Shown piece after piece: positions 1-8,527 of a stretch of DNA of 64,000 bases. A program made the position numbers and the translations under genes. Position 1 is the first letter of the stretch; every line of letters starts with the position of its first letter. The notes under the pieces are model-generated. The model saw only the letters and a list, made by a program, of their open reading frames with translations, had not been told where the DNA came from and did no database searches. The DNA lies in NCBI RefSeq assembly GCF_048077055.1, contig NZ_CP182236.1, forward strand, positions 5,208,001 to 5,272,000, written 5' to 3'. Origin of the DNA: Egbenema bharatensis (GTDB lineage Bacteria; Cyanobacteriota; Cyanobacteriia; Elainellales; Elainellaceae).

Positions 1-666
1 CCTCACGGCATCAGAGGTTCATCACATGGCGTTTCCCGAAACAGTAACTCTCCCTCCTGCGTGCTCAACGCCTCACGGCATCAGAGGTTCATCACTGGAC
101 GCTGGATATTCAACAACCGGAACCCCCCCTTGTGCTCAACGCCTCACGGCATCAGAGGTTCATCACAAGATTTTTTATCTTTCGTCGCCACCATCGCCTG
201 GTGCTCAACGCCTCACGGCATCAGAGGTTCATCACATCTCGAATCTAAGCGACTGCTTGAGAGTCGGTAGAGTGCTCAACGCCTCACGGCATCAGAGGTT
301 CATCACGGAACTGATATTATCGGAACAGTCCACCCAACCATGTGCTCAACGCCTCACGGCATCAGAGGTTCATCACGCACCCTGGCTTCTACACATCCGC
401 CCAATAAACAAGTGCTCAACGCCTCACGGCATCAGAGGTTCATCACAGGTTCATCACACCCCGTTAGAGCTACAGCAACTCATCCCCTGCACGTGCTCAA
501 CGCCTCACGGCATCAGAGGTTCATCACGGGCTGATTCGTGCTGTCAAGGGGGCGGCCCAAGTGTGCTCAACGCCTCACGGCATCAGAGGTTCATCACCAG
601 GCGTTGCTGAATTGCCTCAGCCGTCATTGACGTGCTCAACGCCTCACGGCATCAGAGGTTCATCAC
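1..666 (-). CRISPR. CRISPR array 1 (type I-B associated), left end outside window
   Basis: There are nine full 35-bp repeats, starting at 61, 132, 201, 272, 342, 412, 493, 563 and 632, and a partial one at 1-25. On the + strand each begins GTGCTCAACG and ends GGTTCATCAC, with the hairpin core GCCTCACGGC. Spacers are 34-36 bp. The exception lies between 447 and 492 (46 bp), where the first 11 bases repeat the end of the preceding repeat. All full repeats look identical. The cas operon ends just to the right and an AT-rich stretch separates it from the array, so the leader is probably at 667-942 and transcription leftward. In that direction the repeat ends in GCGTTGAGCAC. The array runs off the window at base 1. 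Confidence 0.97.
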
Positions 667-942
667 GCCGATAGCCAAAAGCCTTGATACAAGCCAACTA
701 GCAGACCAATTTGCAAGCATCATAGAACTTTTAAGCATGGTGTGTTTTTTAACTTCTCATTCATCTATTTTACCCAAACCAGCAAACCTAGCAAATGCTT
801 GTTTTGTAAAGGTTTGAGTAAATTTGCAAGCATCTCCTGCACTTTGTAAATCCTAGAATCATTGATTCAGACCTAGTTTCACCCTGTTTCATACAATTTT
901 GGCTTGAACAAACAGTGATCCATGCGCTCCAATCCTTCCAGG
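667..942 (-). promoter_or_regulatory. Probable leader of CRISPR array 1
   Basis: This is an AT-rich, gene-free stretch between cas2 and the first repeat (632-666), where a leader is expected if the array is transcribed leftward with the cas genes. It holds a 14-bp direct repeat, AATTTGCAAGCATC, at 708-721 and 821-834. That could be a docking or bending site for spacer integration. No clear promoter was assigned. Confidence 0.5.
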
Positions 943-1236
943 CTAGAAAATTCGATACTGCTCTTGTTGCACAGTCCAAACCTCTGGACGGTTACAAGCT
1001 TGGATTCGAGTCACACACCGATCGCATAATCCAGCGATCAACAGGCTGTCCTCTGGAGACAAAATTTTCTCCAACTCCCATCGTAGTTTTTCTCGTTCTC
1101 TTTGCGTTAACCGACACCGTATGATCGAATATTGCAGCGTCTCACCGTAACCCTTGAGTAACTGGTAAGCTTTGCGCCACCGTTTTGGATCGCGGATGTC
1201 GTAGCAGATCAGGTAATAATTCTTCGATTCAGACAT
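943..1236 (-). CDS. cas2: CRISPR adaptation endoribonuclease Cas2
   Basis: This 97-residue protein begins MSESKNYYLICYDIRDPKRW, the usual Cas2 ferredoxin-fold start with the YDI(R)D strand, and is of normal Cas2 length. Cas2 dimers bridge Cas1 dimers to form the spacer integrase. I chose the ATG at 1236 because GGTGAGG lies just upstream. A GTG at 1248 overlapping the cas4-cas1 stop is the alternative. It is the last cas gene before the array leader and is translationally coupled to cas4-cas1. Confidence 0.93.
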   Translation of the reverse strand: MSESKNYYLICYDIRDPKRWRKAYQLLKGYGETLQYSIIRCRLTQREREKLRWELEKILSPEDSLLIAGLCDRCVTRIQACNRPEVWTVQQEQYRIF

Positions 1237-1244
1237 CACACACC

Positions 1245-2909
1245 TCACCGAATCACGAGTTGTGCGAACAGACCACCTTCACCCATCCACTCCTTCTCTA
1301 AGAGCCTGACTTCCAGTTCAATGAGCCGACGATAGGTAAGTGAATAACCTGTTGCAGGATGTTTCCAGCTTTCCTCCTTGCGGCGTTCATAAAGACTGAT
1401 AAATTTACGCCGACCGCTTTCAGAAAGCCATACTTGGCTACCTCGAATCTCGAAATCTGCTTGAACATCCCACTGATTTCGATTAATTGATCCCATAATC
1501 GGCAGATCAACCAGAGGAACGCGAAAGATCTCCATTAAGTCCAGAGCCAAAGGTGAAGCCTGAGTTCGCGGCTGATGGTAGAACCCAAGGGCAGGCTCTA
1601 ATCCAACCACCAAAATGGCATTCATAACATCCTTCAGCAACAGAGCATAACCAAAACTTAGCAAGGCATTAAACCGATCCTGCGGTGGGCGACGATTACG
1701 TCCTGAAAACCGAAACTCTGGAGATGCATTCTCAGACAAAAGGTGAGGCAAACCCTCAAAGTACAAAGCCGCTATGTTGCCTTCTAACCCCAGCAGAGAA
1801 GGGATAGATTCAGCCTGCGGCACCTGCTTGAGAATCCGCTGCATCTGCTCGATCGCCTGCGTCACAACATCCGAAGTGCTGTTCTCACCTCGTTGTCCCC
1901 GCATCAAAAACTTGCGCTGGCTTTGCCCACGACAATTAACCAACTGCCGCGACAACTGTAGGCATCGCTCTGGGTCGCTAAGAGCTTTGTACTGCCGGAT
2001 GCGACGCTGAATGCTGCCTTGACGAGTATCAAAGCTGCCCAGATAACGACCACCTCCAGAGATGAAATGCACCCCAATATCATGTTCAGCACAAAAGTAC
2101 AGAGCCTGGGTCGAAAGTTGAGCATAGCTATGCAGGACAAGCTGGCCCACTTCACGAGATGGAATGACATCGACTGAACGATCTTTACGAGTGATTTTGA
2201 ACTGTTCTCCACTCTTACCAACAGACGTGCCTGGCTCAAGAATGTGAATGATTTGGCGATCGTCATCTTCTGGGAACAACCGAGATGGATAGGGCTTGTT
2301 CCCCTGGGTTAAACGCACTTCTTCGGGCAAACAAACGGGAGCCAGTGAACAGCGAACGCACAGTCGTTCATTGGTCGTTACCGGAGGACGTTCAGTAGAT
2401 AGTCGTAATTGCCGTGCCTGTTGAATCGCAGCCTGAACATCCTGTCGCCCACTTTCATCCAGGGGCACATGAACCAAAACATTATCAGCGTGATAGCGAA
2501 TCCGCCCTTCTGGAACCGTTATCCCCAGAACAGCCTCAATCAAACAGGCATAGGCAAGGATTTGCAGGCGATCACTTTCCCATGCCTGGGGTTGATTATT
2601 TTCTCCCCGATGGCAACGTCCTCGTTTGTGTTCATAGGGGATGGTTTGACCGTTACGAGTGCGAAGGGCATCCACTTTCCCCCGAAGTCCTAACGCTTCA
2701 TTCTCCAGGGTTAAAGATACCCACTCGTCCCCTTCATCCTTCTCAAGCTCGACGTGCAACCTGCGCCCAGCAAAAACGCGATCGTCTTGAGTGTAAAGTT
2801 CTTCCACCTCTTCCAGGTAGAAGAGACGCGGACAATAGGCTAGAGCGTGTAGTGCGCTCACACGAATGGTTTCCTGCAATTCAGCAGGATGAGTGACGAT
2901 TGTATTCAT
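1245..2909 (-). CDS. cas4-cas1: Cas4-Cas1 fusion, spacer processing and integration
   Basis: This 554-residue protein joins two adaptation enzymes. Residues about 15-205 are Cas4, a RecB-like nuclease with Fe-S cysteines: one in YCPRLFYLEE near the N-terminus and a cluster in CVRCSLAPVC. Residues about 215-554 are Cas1. Its metal ligands are visible as the Glu in GLEGN, the His in GFYHQPR and the Asp in ALDLMEIF. Cas4 trims prespacers and helps choose PAM orientation, and Cas1 with Cas2 integrates them. Fusions of this kind are known in type I-B and related loci. The ATG at 2909 follows a 291-bp gap after cas5, so the adaptation genes may have their own promoter. Confidence 0.95.
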   Translation of the reverse strand: MNTIVTHPAELQETIRVSALHALAYCPRLFYLEEVEELYTQDDRVFAGRRLHVELEKDEGDEWVSLTLENEALGLRGKVDALRTRNGQTIPYEHKRGRCHRGENNQPQAWESDRLQILAYACLIEAVLGITVPEGRIRYHADNVLVHVPLDESGRQDVQAAIQQARQLRLSTERPPVTTNERLCVRCSLAPVCLPEEVRLTQGNKPYPSRLFPEDDDRQIIHILEPGTSVGKSGEQFKITRKDRSVDVIPSREVGQLVLHSYAQLSTQALYFCAEHDIGVHFISGGGRYLGSFDTRQGSIQRRIRQYKALSDPERCLQLSRQLVNCRGQSQRKFLMRGQRGENSTSDVVTQAIEQMQRILKQVPQAESIPSLLGLEGNIAALYFEGLPHLLSENASPEFRFSGRNRRPPQDRFNALLSFGYALLLKDVMNAILVVGLEPALGFYHQPRTQASPLALDLMEIFRVPLVDLPIMGSINRNQWDVQADFEIRGSQVWLSESGRRKFISLYERRKEESWKHPATGYSLTYRRLIELEVRLLEKEWMGEGGLFAQLVIR

Positions 2910-3073
2910 AACAGGAAAAGCTCAAAAGGTCGGGCGATTGCAGTAATGCAGTCAGCCTTACATCTAATAAGGCAGGCTCTCTACAGAGAAATTTACGCAG
3001 ATGTACCCTTTTTGAGAACCTGAATACACCTGTATTTCGGTGTTTTGCAGGATCGGTTCAGATCAAAGGAAAT

Positions 3074-3108
3074 GAGGAAAACGCCTAATGGCATCTGAGG
3101 TTTGCTCA
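3074..3108 (-). repeat. Solitary degenerate CRISPR repeat between cas5 and cas4-cas1
   Basis: Aligned without gaps to the array-1 repeat, the core at 3080-3102 matches 20 of 23 positions (on the + strand AACGCCTAATGGCATC, then GAGGTT). The GCC/GGC hairpin is kept and its loop differs. The outer arms, including the 8-base crRNA handle, have diverged. The flanks are not array spacers and no second clear repeat follows. Known precedents are the degenerate mini-CRISPRs inside cas loci, such as the CreA antitoxin crRNA and cas-repressing crRNA-like RNAs. That this is one of them is inference. Confidence 0.7.
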
Positions 3109-3194
3109 TGCAACTACACACATCTATTCAGAAAATATTTAGTTTTCAAGGTTCAAAGCTTTCAATACTAGGTTCAAGCCAATCAGAAACTTAA
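3108..3194 (+). CDS. Possible 28-residue peptide opposite to the cas operon
   Basis: The ATG at 3108 lies 7 bases after GAGG, which belongs to the degenerate repeat. The frame runs 28 codons to TAA and gives a Ser-rich, basic peptide starting MQLHTSIQKIF. It resembles no family I know. It is noted because toxin elements paired with CRISPR-guided antitoxins are tiny and lie in just such gaps. It may well be chance. Confidence 0.15.
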   Translation: MQLHTSIQKIFSFQGSKLSILGSSQSET

Positions 3195-3200
3195 ACGCTT

Positions 3201-3869
3201 TTAGCTAGATCGCTGTCCACGCTTAGTTCTTGATTTGGTTGCCTGAACAGGTACAGGAGAATGAATTCTTACCCAACAATTTTCACTAAATTCTCCTAAG
3301 CTGAACCGTTGGAATGTTCCTTGTTCTGACTTGCGATCGATCCAGACAGGTAGACTGATCAAACCTCGGTTATCTGTAACCAACCAACGGATTGAACCAT
3401 CCTCTTCTCGGTATGTCCGAATTCCATTGATCATTGCCCAAGATTCACCTAGACTCAAGCCGCCAAAACGAGTGATTTGGGATGGGTTAGAGAGGGCGAT
3501 CGCTACTCGCTCTGCTAATTTTACAGTTGCTACCTCTTCACTCGAATCAATCTGAACCGACACTTGTAAATCGGTCAAAAGCTCCTGGAGGTTAGGTTTG
3601 GAGAACTTGCTGGTAGGGTATGTACCCATATGGGTCTTGCTGAACTTGTGATGCCGCTGCTTTCGCACAATCCGAGAGATAGGTGGATTATTTCCGATAA
3701 TGCCAATCGCCAGTTTCACCCCTCGATGGGCTTCCATGTCCACTTCTCCAATAAGGGAGAGCAGTAAGCCGTAAACTGTTGAGGGAGGTGGATACTGGTA
3801 GGTTTCTTTGTAGTCCCGTGCAAAGCTGCGAGGGAAGCTAGTGCAGGGACAATCAAGATACAACTGCAT
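3201..3869 (-). CDS. cas5: Cascade subunit Cas5 (type I-B, MYXAN-like)
   Basis: This 222-residue protein begins MQLYLDCPCTSFPRSFARDY and continues YPPPSTVYGLLLSLIG, the Cas5 N-terminal RAMP strand and P-x-S-T-x-x-G-x-L-x-S segment. Cas5 caps the 5' handle of crRNA in Cascade. Its ATG overlaps the cas7 stop by one base (TCAT on the + strand), so the two are translationally coupled. A longer start at 3938 would run far into cas7 and is unlikely. The last residues are basic. Confidence 0.88.
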   Translation of the reverse strand: MQLYLDCPCTSFPRSFARDYKETYQYPPPSTVYGLLLSLIGEVDMEAHRGVKLAIGIIGNNPPISRIVRKQRHHKFSKTHMGTYPTSKFSKPNLQELLTDLQVSVQIDSSEEVATVKLAERVAIALSNPSQITRFGGLSLGESWAMINGIRTYREEDGSIRWLVTDNRGLISLPVWIDRKSEQGTFQRFSLGEFSENCWVRIHSPVPVQATKSRTKRGQRSS

Positions 3870-4732
3870 CAGGCGGAAACCTCCGTTTCGGTTAGGCTCT
3901 TCTTGGCAAACATAATTGCTTCTTTCACCCCACGGCAAACCTTTACCCCTAAGTCAGTTAGCTTTTCTCCATAGGGCGTATCGGCAATCTCGCCCGCCAC
4001 AATCAACTCACTGGCGGTAACATCTCCAACCTCTACCAAACGTAGCAACTTAGGACAACCAATGGTGTCTCCCATCCGCTTAAAGCTATCCATGATCCAA
4101 GGGCTGGGATCTGAGGTAACGCGAATCACAATTGACTCTGGGCGGAAGTCGTACAGAAACCGCGCATGGTTGCCACCGACATGACGAACTGCACCAATTG
4201 CATCCAGTACCACCGCTGCACGGCTTGCATCTTGGAGGCTTTCGGGGGTAAGGGCGATCGTGTATTGGTAGGCGGTGCAGTGAACCTCAGTGCTATGGAT
4301 AGAAGTTTTACCTTTTGTCCCGCCTTTAGAGCCAAATGCCACATCACCCCAAAATGGATCAAGGCTAATGGCACGGCTGATTTCTAAAGCTCCCCGTCGT
4401 TTGGTTGTAGCATCTTCATTATCTTTGCCCTTCTTGGCATCCATAAAACCAAACAGGTCATCATCAATGAACTTTTTAGGGCTGAATTTTTCGTCCTTAA
4501 AATTGTACTGATCCTTATCCGGATCAAATGTGCGATTGGTTTCGTCAGCGTTGGTATTTTGCAAATACTCCCGTAATCCCCAACGAATGGCTTCAGCACT
4601 GACCGTTGTATATTGATCGTTGCCACGGGTAATTTTTTGAAGCGTTGATAGTGTGCTGCCGTCTCCTTCTCCACGGTTATTAGCTGCTACAGCAGTCGAG
4701 GTTACGATCGTTGCGAATAGATGTTGAGACAT
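3869..4732 (-). CDS. cas7: Cascade backbone subunit Cas7 (DevR/Cst2-like)
   Basis: The protein is 287 residues and starts MSQHLFATIVTSTAVAANNRGEGD, with the TAVAANNRG segment of the DevR/Cst2 type of Cas7. Cas7 polymerises along the spacer part of crRNA. The ATG at 4732 is preceded by a strong ribosome site, GGAGGA, 6 bases upstream. It lies 33 bp after cas8 and overlaps cas5 by one base, which fits the strong expression needed for the most abundant Cascade subunit. Confidence 0.92.
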   Translation of the reverse strand: MSQHLFATIVTSTAVAANNRGEGDGSTLSTLQKITRGNDQYTTVSAEAIRWGLREYLQNTNADETNRTFDPDKDQYNFKDEKFSPKKFIDDDLFGFMDAKKGKDNEDATTKRRGALEISRAISLDPFWGDVAFGSKGGTKGKTSIHSTEVHCTAYQYTIALTPESLQDASRAAVVLDAIGAVRHVGGNHARFLYDFRPESIVIRVTSDPSPWIMDSFKRMGDTIGCPKLLRLVEVGDVTASELIVAGEIADTPYGEKLTDLGVKVCRGVKEAIMFAKKSLTETEVSA

Positions 4733-4765
4733 GGTAACTCCTCCAAATTTTGTCAGTGAGATAAA

Positions 4766-6301
4766 TTACTGGACGTTGGCAGTTTCGTCGGTAGAGGTTT
4801 GTTCAATCTCTTGTTCAATCTGAGACTTTTCTTCCTGGCTTTGCCCTTGGTAAGTAGCTATGGCAAGGAGTGCTAAATCTCTTGCCTTACGCCAGTTTGA
4901 CTCTTGATGAAGCCACCAAAACACCTGTGATCCACTAGATAAAGCTGCCTTACTCCGAAACTGGCTCAGGAAATCCACCAAAGCTGTAGCAAATTCTTGT
5001 TGAGTGCTGGGTCGCTGTAGGCGGTAAATCACCTTGTTAGTAATTTGTTCCCAATCAGGTTGACGACCTTGACGCTTTGCTTGATCAATCTGTTGACCAC
5101 GATATTTTCTAAACGCCCCTTGCACTGCATCAAATAAAATTTGCTCATCAACATTTAAGTATTCACTCATTATAATTAGCCCTCTCCTATCTTCTGGATA
5201 GATCGTGTTTGACTTGCGAAACTCAAAAAAACCGTTATACCAAGTCTTGTCCAAAATTAAGTTGTCAGAAATCCAGGCTAAAACTTTAGACTCTGCCAGC
5301 CAAACTCCTTCACCATCCTGTTTAGAACGGAGCCTTGGTTTAAGATTCTGATATGCAATTCGATATAAACTCAGCGCATCATCCTTTAGTGGAACTCGAT
5401 ATACTGCCTGCTTGATGAAAGATTGATTTCCATTCCAAGGCTGACTACCCAATTGATAAACTTCGCAGTAGTTCACCTTAAATAGATACGAGTCATCTAG
5501 TTGTCTTTCGTCAAGGAGAAACCTTAAAGCAGCTTCTCCTGCACTACTAGCTCTAAATTTGCCATAAGCCGATCCGAAATTGGCGTAAATCTTGCTAGGT
5601 AATTTTTGACGGAGCTTTGCCCATACCTTTAAGTTTTGCACTTCAGGAATTACGATTGCAGATCTGCTCTTTCCGTTAAAGATAGGCAACTGGTAGTATC
5701 CGCAAGCGAGAGGCAAAAAAAGTAATGCTAGAAAATTACTAGATGATTCTTTGTAGGAGCCATTGACAAAGCATTCCTCCAAACCAGGTAGTATTTGGGT
5801 CTTGACTTCTGGTTTTCCGGAGCTAAAGTCTTTTGCCCGTTTTGCTGCTTCTGTGTAATAGCAGGAATTCAGCAATGTATAGCTTACAGAAATTTCGGGT
5901 TTGTCTGATTCAATCATGAAATTCAGCGTTTGTGTTTTGTAAAATTTCTTTTTTCCTTGTTTAGGCTTACTGGGATCTTCCACAAAACTTTTCTGCTGAC
6001 CATGTTGTAGGAACGAAGACAACATCCCTTGATTGAAGGTAAAACATCCCTGTTCATCAAGATTTAAAGCTGGAGCAATTAATAGCCCACGTTTAATTTG
6101 ATAAGTCTGCTCCAAAAGCCATTGAATAGCTTCTTGGTCACTTCCTTCCCACGATAATTTCACAGCATCTTCTGTCACCTCCCATTGCATTGGGGCATCA
6201 GTTGGGGCGATCGCTGACAACGCCAGAGCAAGTCCAGCAATACCTGCTCGATGGGGAAGCAAAGTGTTTGGATCGAAGATTGACAATACAAGTTCAGTCA
6301 A
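4766..6301 (-). CDS. cas8: Cascade large subunit Cas8 (Cmx8/Cas8a1-like)
   Basis: This 511-residue protein begins with a TTG (MTELVLSIFDPNTLLPH), 8 bases after GGAGG. No in-frame ATG fits better. The start LPHRAGIAGLALALSAI, the length and the place between cas3 and cas7 match the MYXAN-type Cas8 large subunit, which in this class recognises the PAM. Large subunits diverge quickly, so the identification rests partly on context. The C-terminal 60 residues are rich in Gln, Glu and Ser. Confidence 0.82.
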   Translation of the reverse strand: MTELVLSIFDPNTLLPHRAGIAGLALALSAIAPTDAPMQWEVTEDAVKLSWEGSDQEAIQWLLEQTYQIKRGLLIAPALNLDEQGCFTFNQGMLSSFLQHGQQKSFVEDPSKPKQGKKKFYKTQTLNFMIESDKPEISVSYTLLNSCYYTEAAKRAKDFSSGKPEVKTQILPGLEECFVNGSYKESSSNFLALLFLPLACGYYQLPIFNGKSRSAIVIPEVQNLKVWAKLRQKLPSKIYANFGSAYGKFRASSAGEAALRFLLDERQLDDSYLFKVNYCEVYQLGSQPWNGNQSFIKQAVYRVPLKDDALSLYRIAYQNLKPRLRSKQDGEGVWLAESKVLAWISDNLILDKTWYNGFFEFRKSNTIYPEDRRGLIIMSEYLNVDEQILFDAVQGAFRKYRGQQIDQAKRQGRQPDWEQITNKVIYRLQRPSTQQEFATALVDFLSQFRSKAALSSGSQVFWWLHQESNWRKARDLALLAIATYQGQSQEEKSQIEQEIEQTSTDETANVQ

Positions 6302-6307
6302 AATTAA

Positions 6308-8527
6308 TCACCTCCTGCCCAGTTGATAAGCGCCAATATCCGATGAGTAGCCCCAAGCATCTGCCGGAGCCACCGGATACCGCCGACATTTCTTCCAACC
6401 TTTGGTTTGCTTACCATTCACCATCAACGGCACTGTGTAGCGTGGCAATAGCTTCGCCGGTAACTTCTCTATCGTTTTCACATCCTGCTCTAGCAGTACT
6501 GTTGTGGTGTATCCAGCTTCCCGCAGTGAGGCTGGGTAGGTGCGCCATTCACCATCCAGCCATACAGAGTCACGATCCGGTTTACCTTGGACGGCTGCTT
6601 GCTCCAACCACGAAGCTAGGTCTGCCTGACACACCTCTCCCCCAAAGCTTTGAAGCAGAGCAATCCCCATATCTAACTCGTCCTGTCTATAGGGAAAGTC
6701 CACTTTTTCATCGGGGTAGAACAGTGCATCGAGGGCATGTCCACAATAGCGACGGTTTAAGCGTCCGAGTCGTTGAATAAGACCCGCAGGATCGGAAATT
6801 TGAGACACCAGCAGAGTGGCAGATAAATCGAGCGACATTTCCGCAACCTGAGTGGCGATCGCCATCACTGCGCCATCGCCCTTAAACCGATCCACGACCT
6901 CCCGGTGATGATTGACGCGATCACCATACTTGTAGCGGCTGTGGTAAAGCAACGGTTTTAGACCACGCTGCTGGGCTTCCTCGAATACAGCGATCGCCGT
7001 ATTCACCTGATTGCACACCCACAAGATCTTGCCACCCTGGTCAAATTCGGCTTTCACCCGTTCCCAATCTGGTGTATCCGCTAAATGAAACCGATAACGC
7101 GGCCTTGTTTCTAAGTCTTGTGGACCTTGGATGATTTTGATGGATTCACCTACAGCCTGCTCAATGGCTTGCACCTGCCACGGCAAAAATGAAGCTGACA
7201 TCAGCAGGATAGGAGCTTTAACCACTTCCAAAAATCGCAGCAATGCCCCAAATAGCTTGTCGTCGTAGCAATGGACTTCATCAAACACAAAAGCAGCTTG
7301 GGCGATCGCGGGAAAGCAGTACATCGGGCGACGGTTGCACTGCAACAACCCCAGCACCGTATCCACCGTGCAAACACTAACTTTAGTGTTCCAGGCTTTG
7401 AATGATTCTAATTTGGTCTCCAAGTCGTCATCATCACCTGTAGATTGCAGGTGTTCTAAGTCAACGGCTGCACGACCATGTAGCAAAGTTGAGTCCACTT
7501 TGTCATGAGCGTAGTCAAGAAAGCCTTCGGTGCTGGTTCCGGTTGTGGGATAGCAGAAAAACAGTTTGCGCCCCACAGCATGGCGTTTCGCCCAGTTGTA
7601 AGCTCCTAATGTTTTACCTGTGCCGCAGCCAGCCCTGGCTAACGTGACCCGTGAGGTTGTATTCCCCAACTGCTCTTGAAACGGGCGCAACGATTCGCCG
7701 TTCAATCGTTCATTCACGACATGTTGTAGCTCAGGCTCCGTCAGCGTGTAACGAATCTGAGTCTGAATCCACGGTTGGATTTCTACATTGTTTGCAGGGA
7801 GCGCTGAACCACTGGTATCCCCTGCCACAAGCAACGCTTTAACAACAGCCGTCAAAACTGGATCAGCATCCCATGTGGCAAGTTGCTGTAAAAGAAGTTG
7901 TCTACGCTGTTTGATGTCTGCAATTGTCCAAGTGGTTGGTAAGCCTTGGGGAAGGTCTGAAGCAAGTCCGCAAACTTTCTGTCCATACCGCAGCAAACCC
8001 ATAAAGTGTCTGTGGTTAGTGTAAAGAAGCAAGCGATCGCCCCGCGTCCACTCATCTACACCAGATTCTCGAATCTCTCCCACTTCATCCGTTTGCTTTC
8101 CTGCTGCACCGCCCAGCTTGAGATGATGTCCACCCGCAGCAGCGATCGCCACCATCAAATCGCCATCTCCTGTTGACAACCAATCTCTCAATTCCCAGGA
8201 CAGCAAGACCGACAGCGCCTCATGCCGCATCAGTTGTGGATGCTCCATTGGGTTCTTGAGCTTGCGAACTACCGCTTGAAAATGGTCATTCGCTTTACCC
8301 AAATCATGAAGAAAAGCCGCAAGCCGAGCGGTAGCACGCAAGGTTTTAAAATCCTGAGATAGCCCAAACTGCTTGATTAATCCATCGCCTAATTCATCAA
8401 GTAGCGTAGTCACCGCTTCTACAACAGCCGCCGTATGACCAGCTAGGGTATAGGCACCTTTCCACGGCGTTTCCTTTGATTTGGCTAATAGCAATTTGGG
8501 TCGTAAAGGTTGGTGTTTAGCTGACAT
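6308..8527 (-). CDS. cas3: CRISPR nuclease-helicase Cas3 (HD plus helicase)
   Basis: This 739-residue fusion carries the HD nuclease first (FLHDLGKANDHF at about residue 75, and AAAGGHH further on). The SF2 helicase follows, with Walker A GCGTGKT, a DEVH box (FVFDEVHCYD) and motif VI (QRLGRLNRR). Cas3 is recruited by Cascade, unwinds target DNA and degrades it. The ATG at 8527 overlaps the cas6 stop by 11 bp. It ends 6 bp before cas8. Confidence 0.96.
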   Translation of the reverse strand: MSAKHQPLRPKLLLAKSKETPWKGAYTLAGHTAAVVEAVTTLLDELGDGLIKQFGLSQDFKTLRATARLAAFLHDLGKANDHFQAVVRKLKNPMEHPQLMRHEALSVLLSWELRDWLSTGDGDLMVAIAAAGGHHLKLGGAAGKQTDEVGEIRESGVDEWTRGDRLLLYTNHRHFMGLLRYGQKVCGLASDLPQGLPTTWTIADIKQRRQLLLQQLATWDADPVLTAVVKALLVAGDTSGSALPANNVEIQPWIQTQIRYTLTEPELQHVVNERLNGESLRPFQEQLGNTTSRVTLARAGCGTGKTLGAYNWAKRHAVGRKLFFCYPTTGTSTEGFLDYAHDKVDSTLLHGRAAVDLEHLQSTGDDDDLETKLESFKAWNTKVSVCTVDTVLGLLQCNRRPMYCFPAIAQAAFVFDEVHCYDDKLFGALLRFLEVVKAPILLMSASFLPWQVQAIEQAVGESIKIIQGPQDLETRPRYRFHLADTPDWERVKAEFDQGGKILWVCNQVNTAIAVFEEAQQRGLKPLLYHSRYKYGDRVNHHREVVDRFKGDGAVMAIATQVAEMSLDLSATLLVSQISDPAGLIQRLGRLNRRYCGHALDALFYPDEKVDFPYRQDELDMGIALLQSFGGEVCQADLASWLEQAAVQGKPDRDSVWLDGEWRTYPASLREAGYTTTVLLEQDVKTIEKLPAKLLPRYTVPLMVNGKQTKGWKKCRRYPVAPADAWGYSSDIGAYQLGRR

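Larger units (their letters stand above)
2910..3200. other. Gap in the cas operon with unexplained structure
   Basis: This is the only large gap inside an otherwise tightly packed cas operon. It contains a degenerate CRISPR repeat (3074-3108), a short + strand ORF (3108-3194), a hairpin ACACC/GGTGT (3026-3043) and a perfect 6-bp inverted repeat GCCTTA/TAAGGC (2952-2970 area). On the minus strand a weak promoter (TTGAAA, 17 bases, TAGATG) lies just before the degenerate repeat, so a small RNA could start there. Confidence 0.6.

Noticed and set aside
26..610. Long open frames across CRISPR array 1
   Set aside because: They translate the repeat and are not genes.
3044..3073. Seed matches of the presumed spacer after the degenerate repeat to the cas promoter
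   Set aside because: Only 9-base matches away from the seed were found (10190 and 10308 areas), which is not convincing.
4126..4674. Overlapping frames inside cas7
   Set aside because: They are shadows of cas7, which has clear family motifs.
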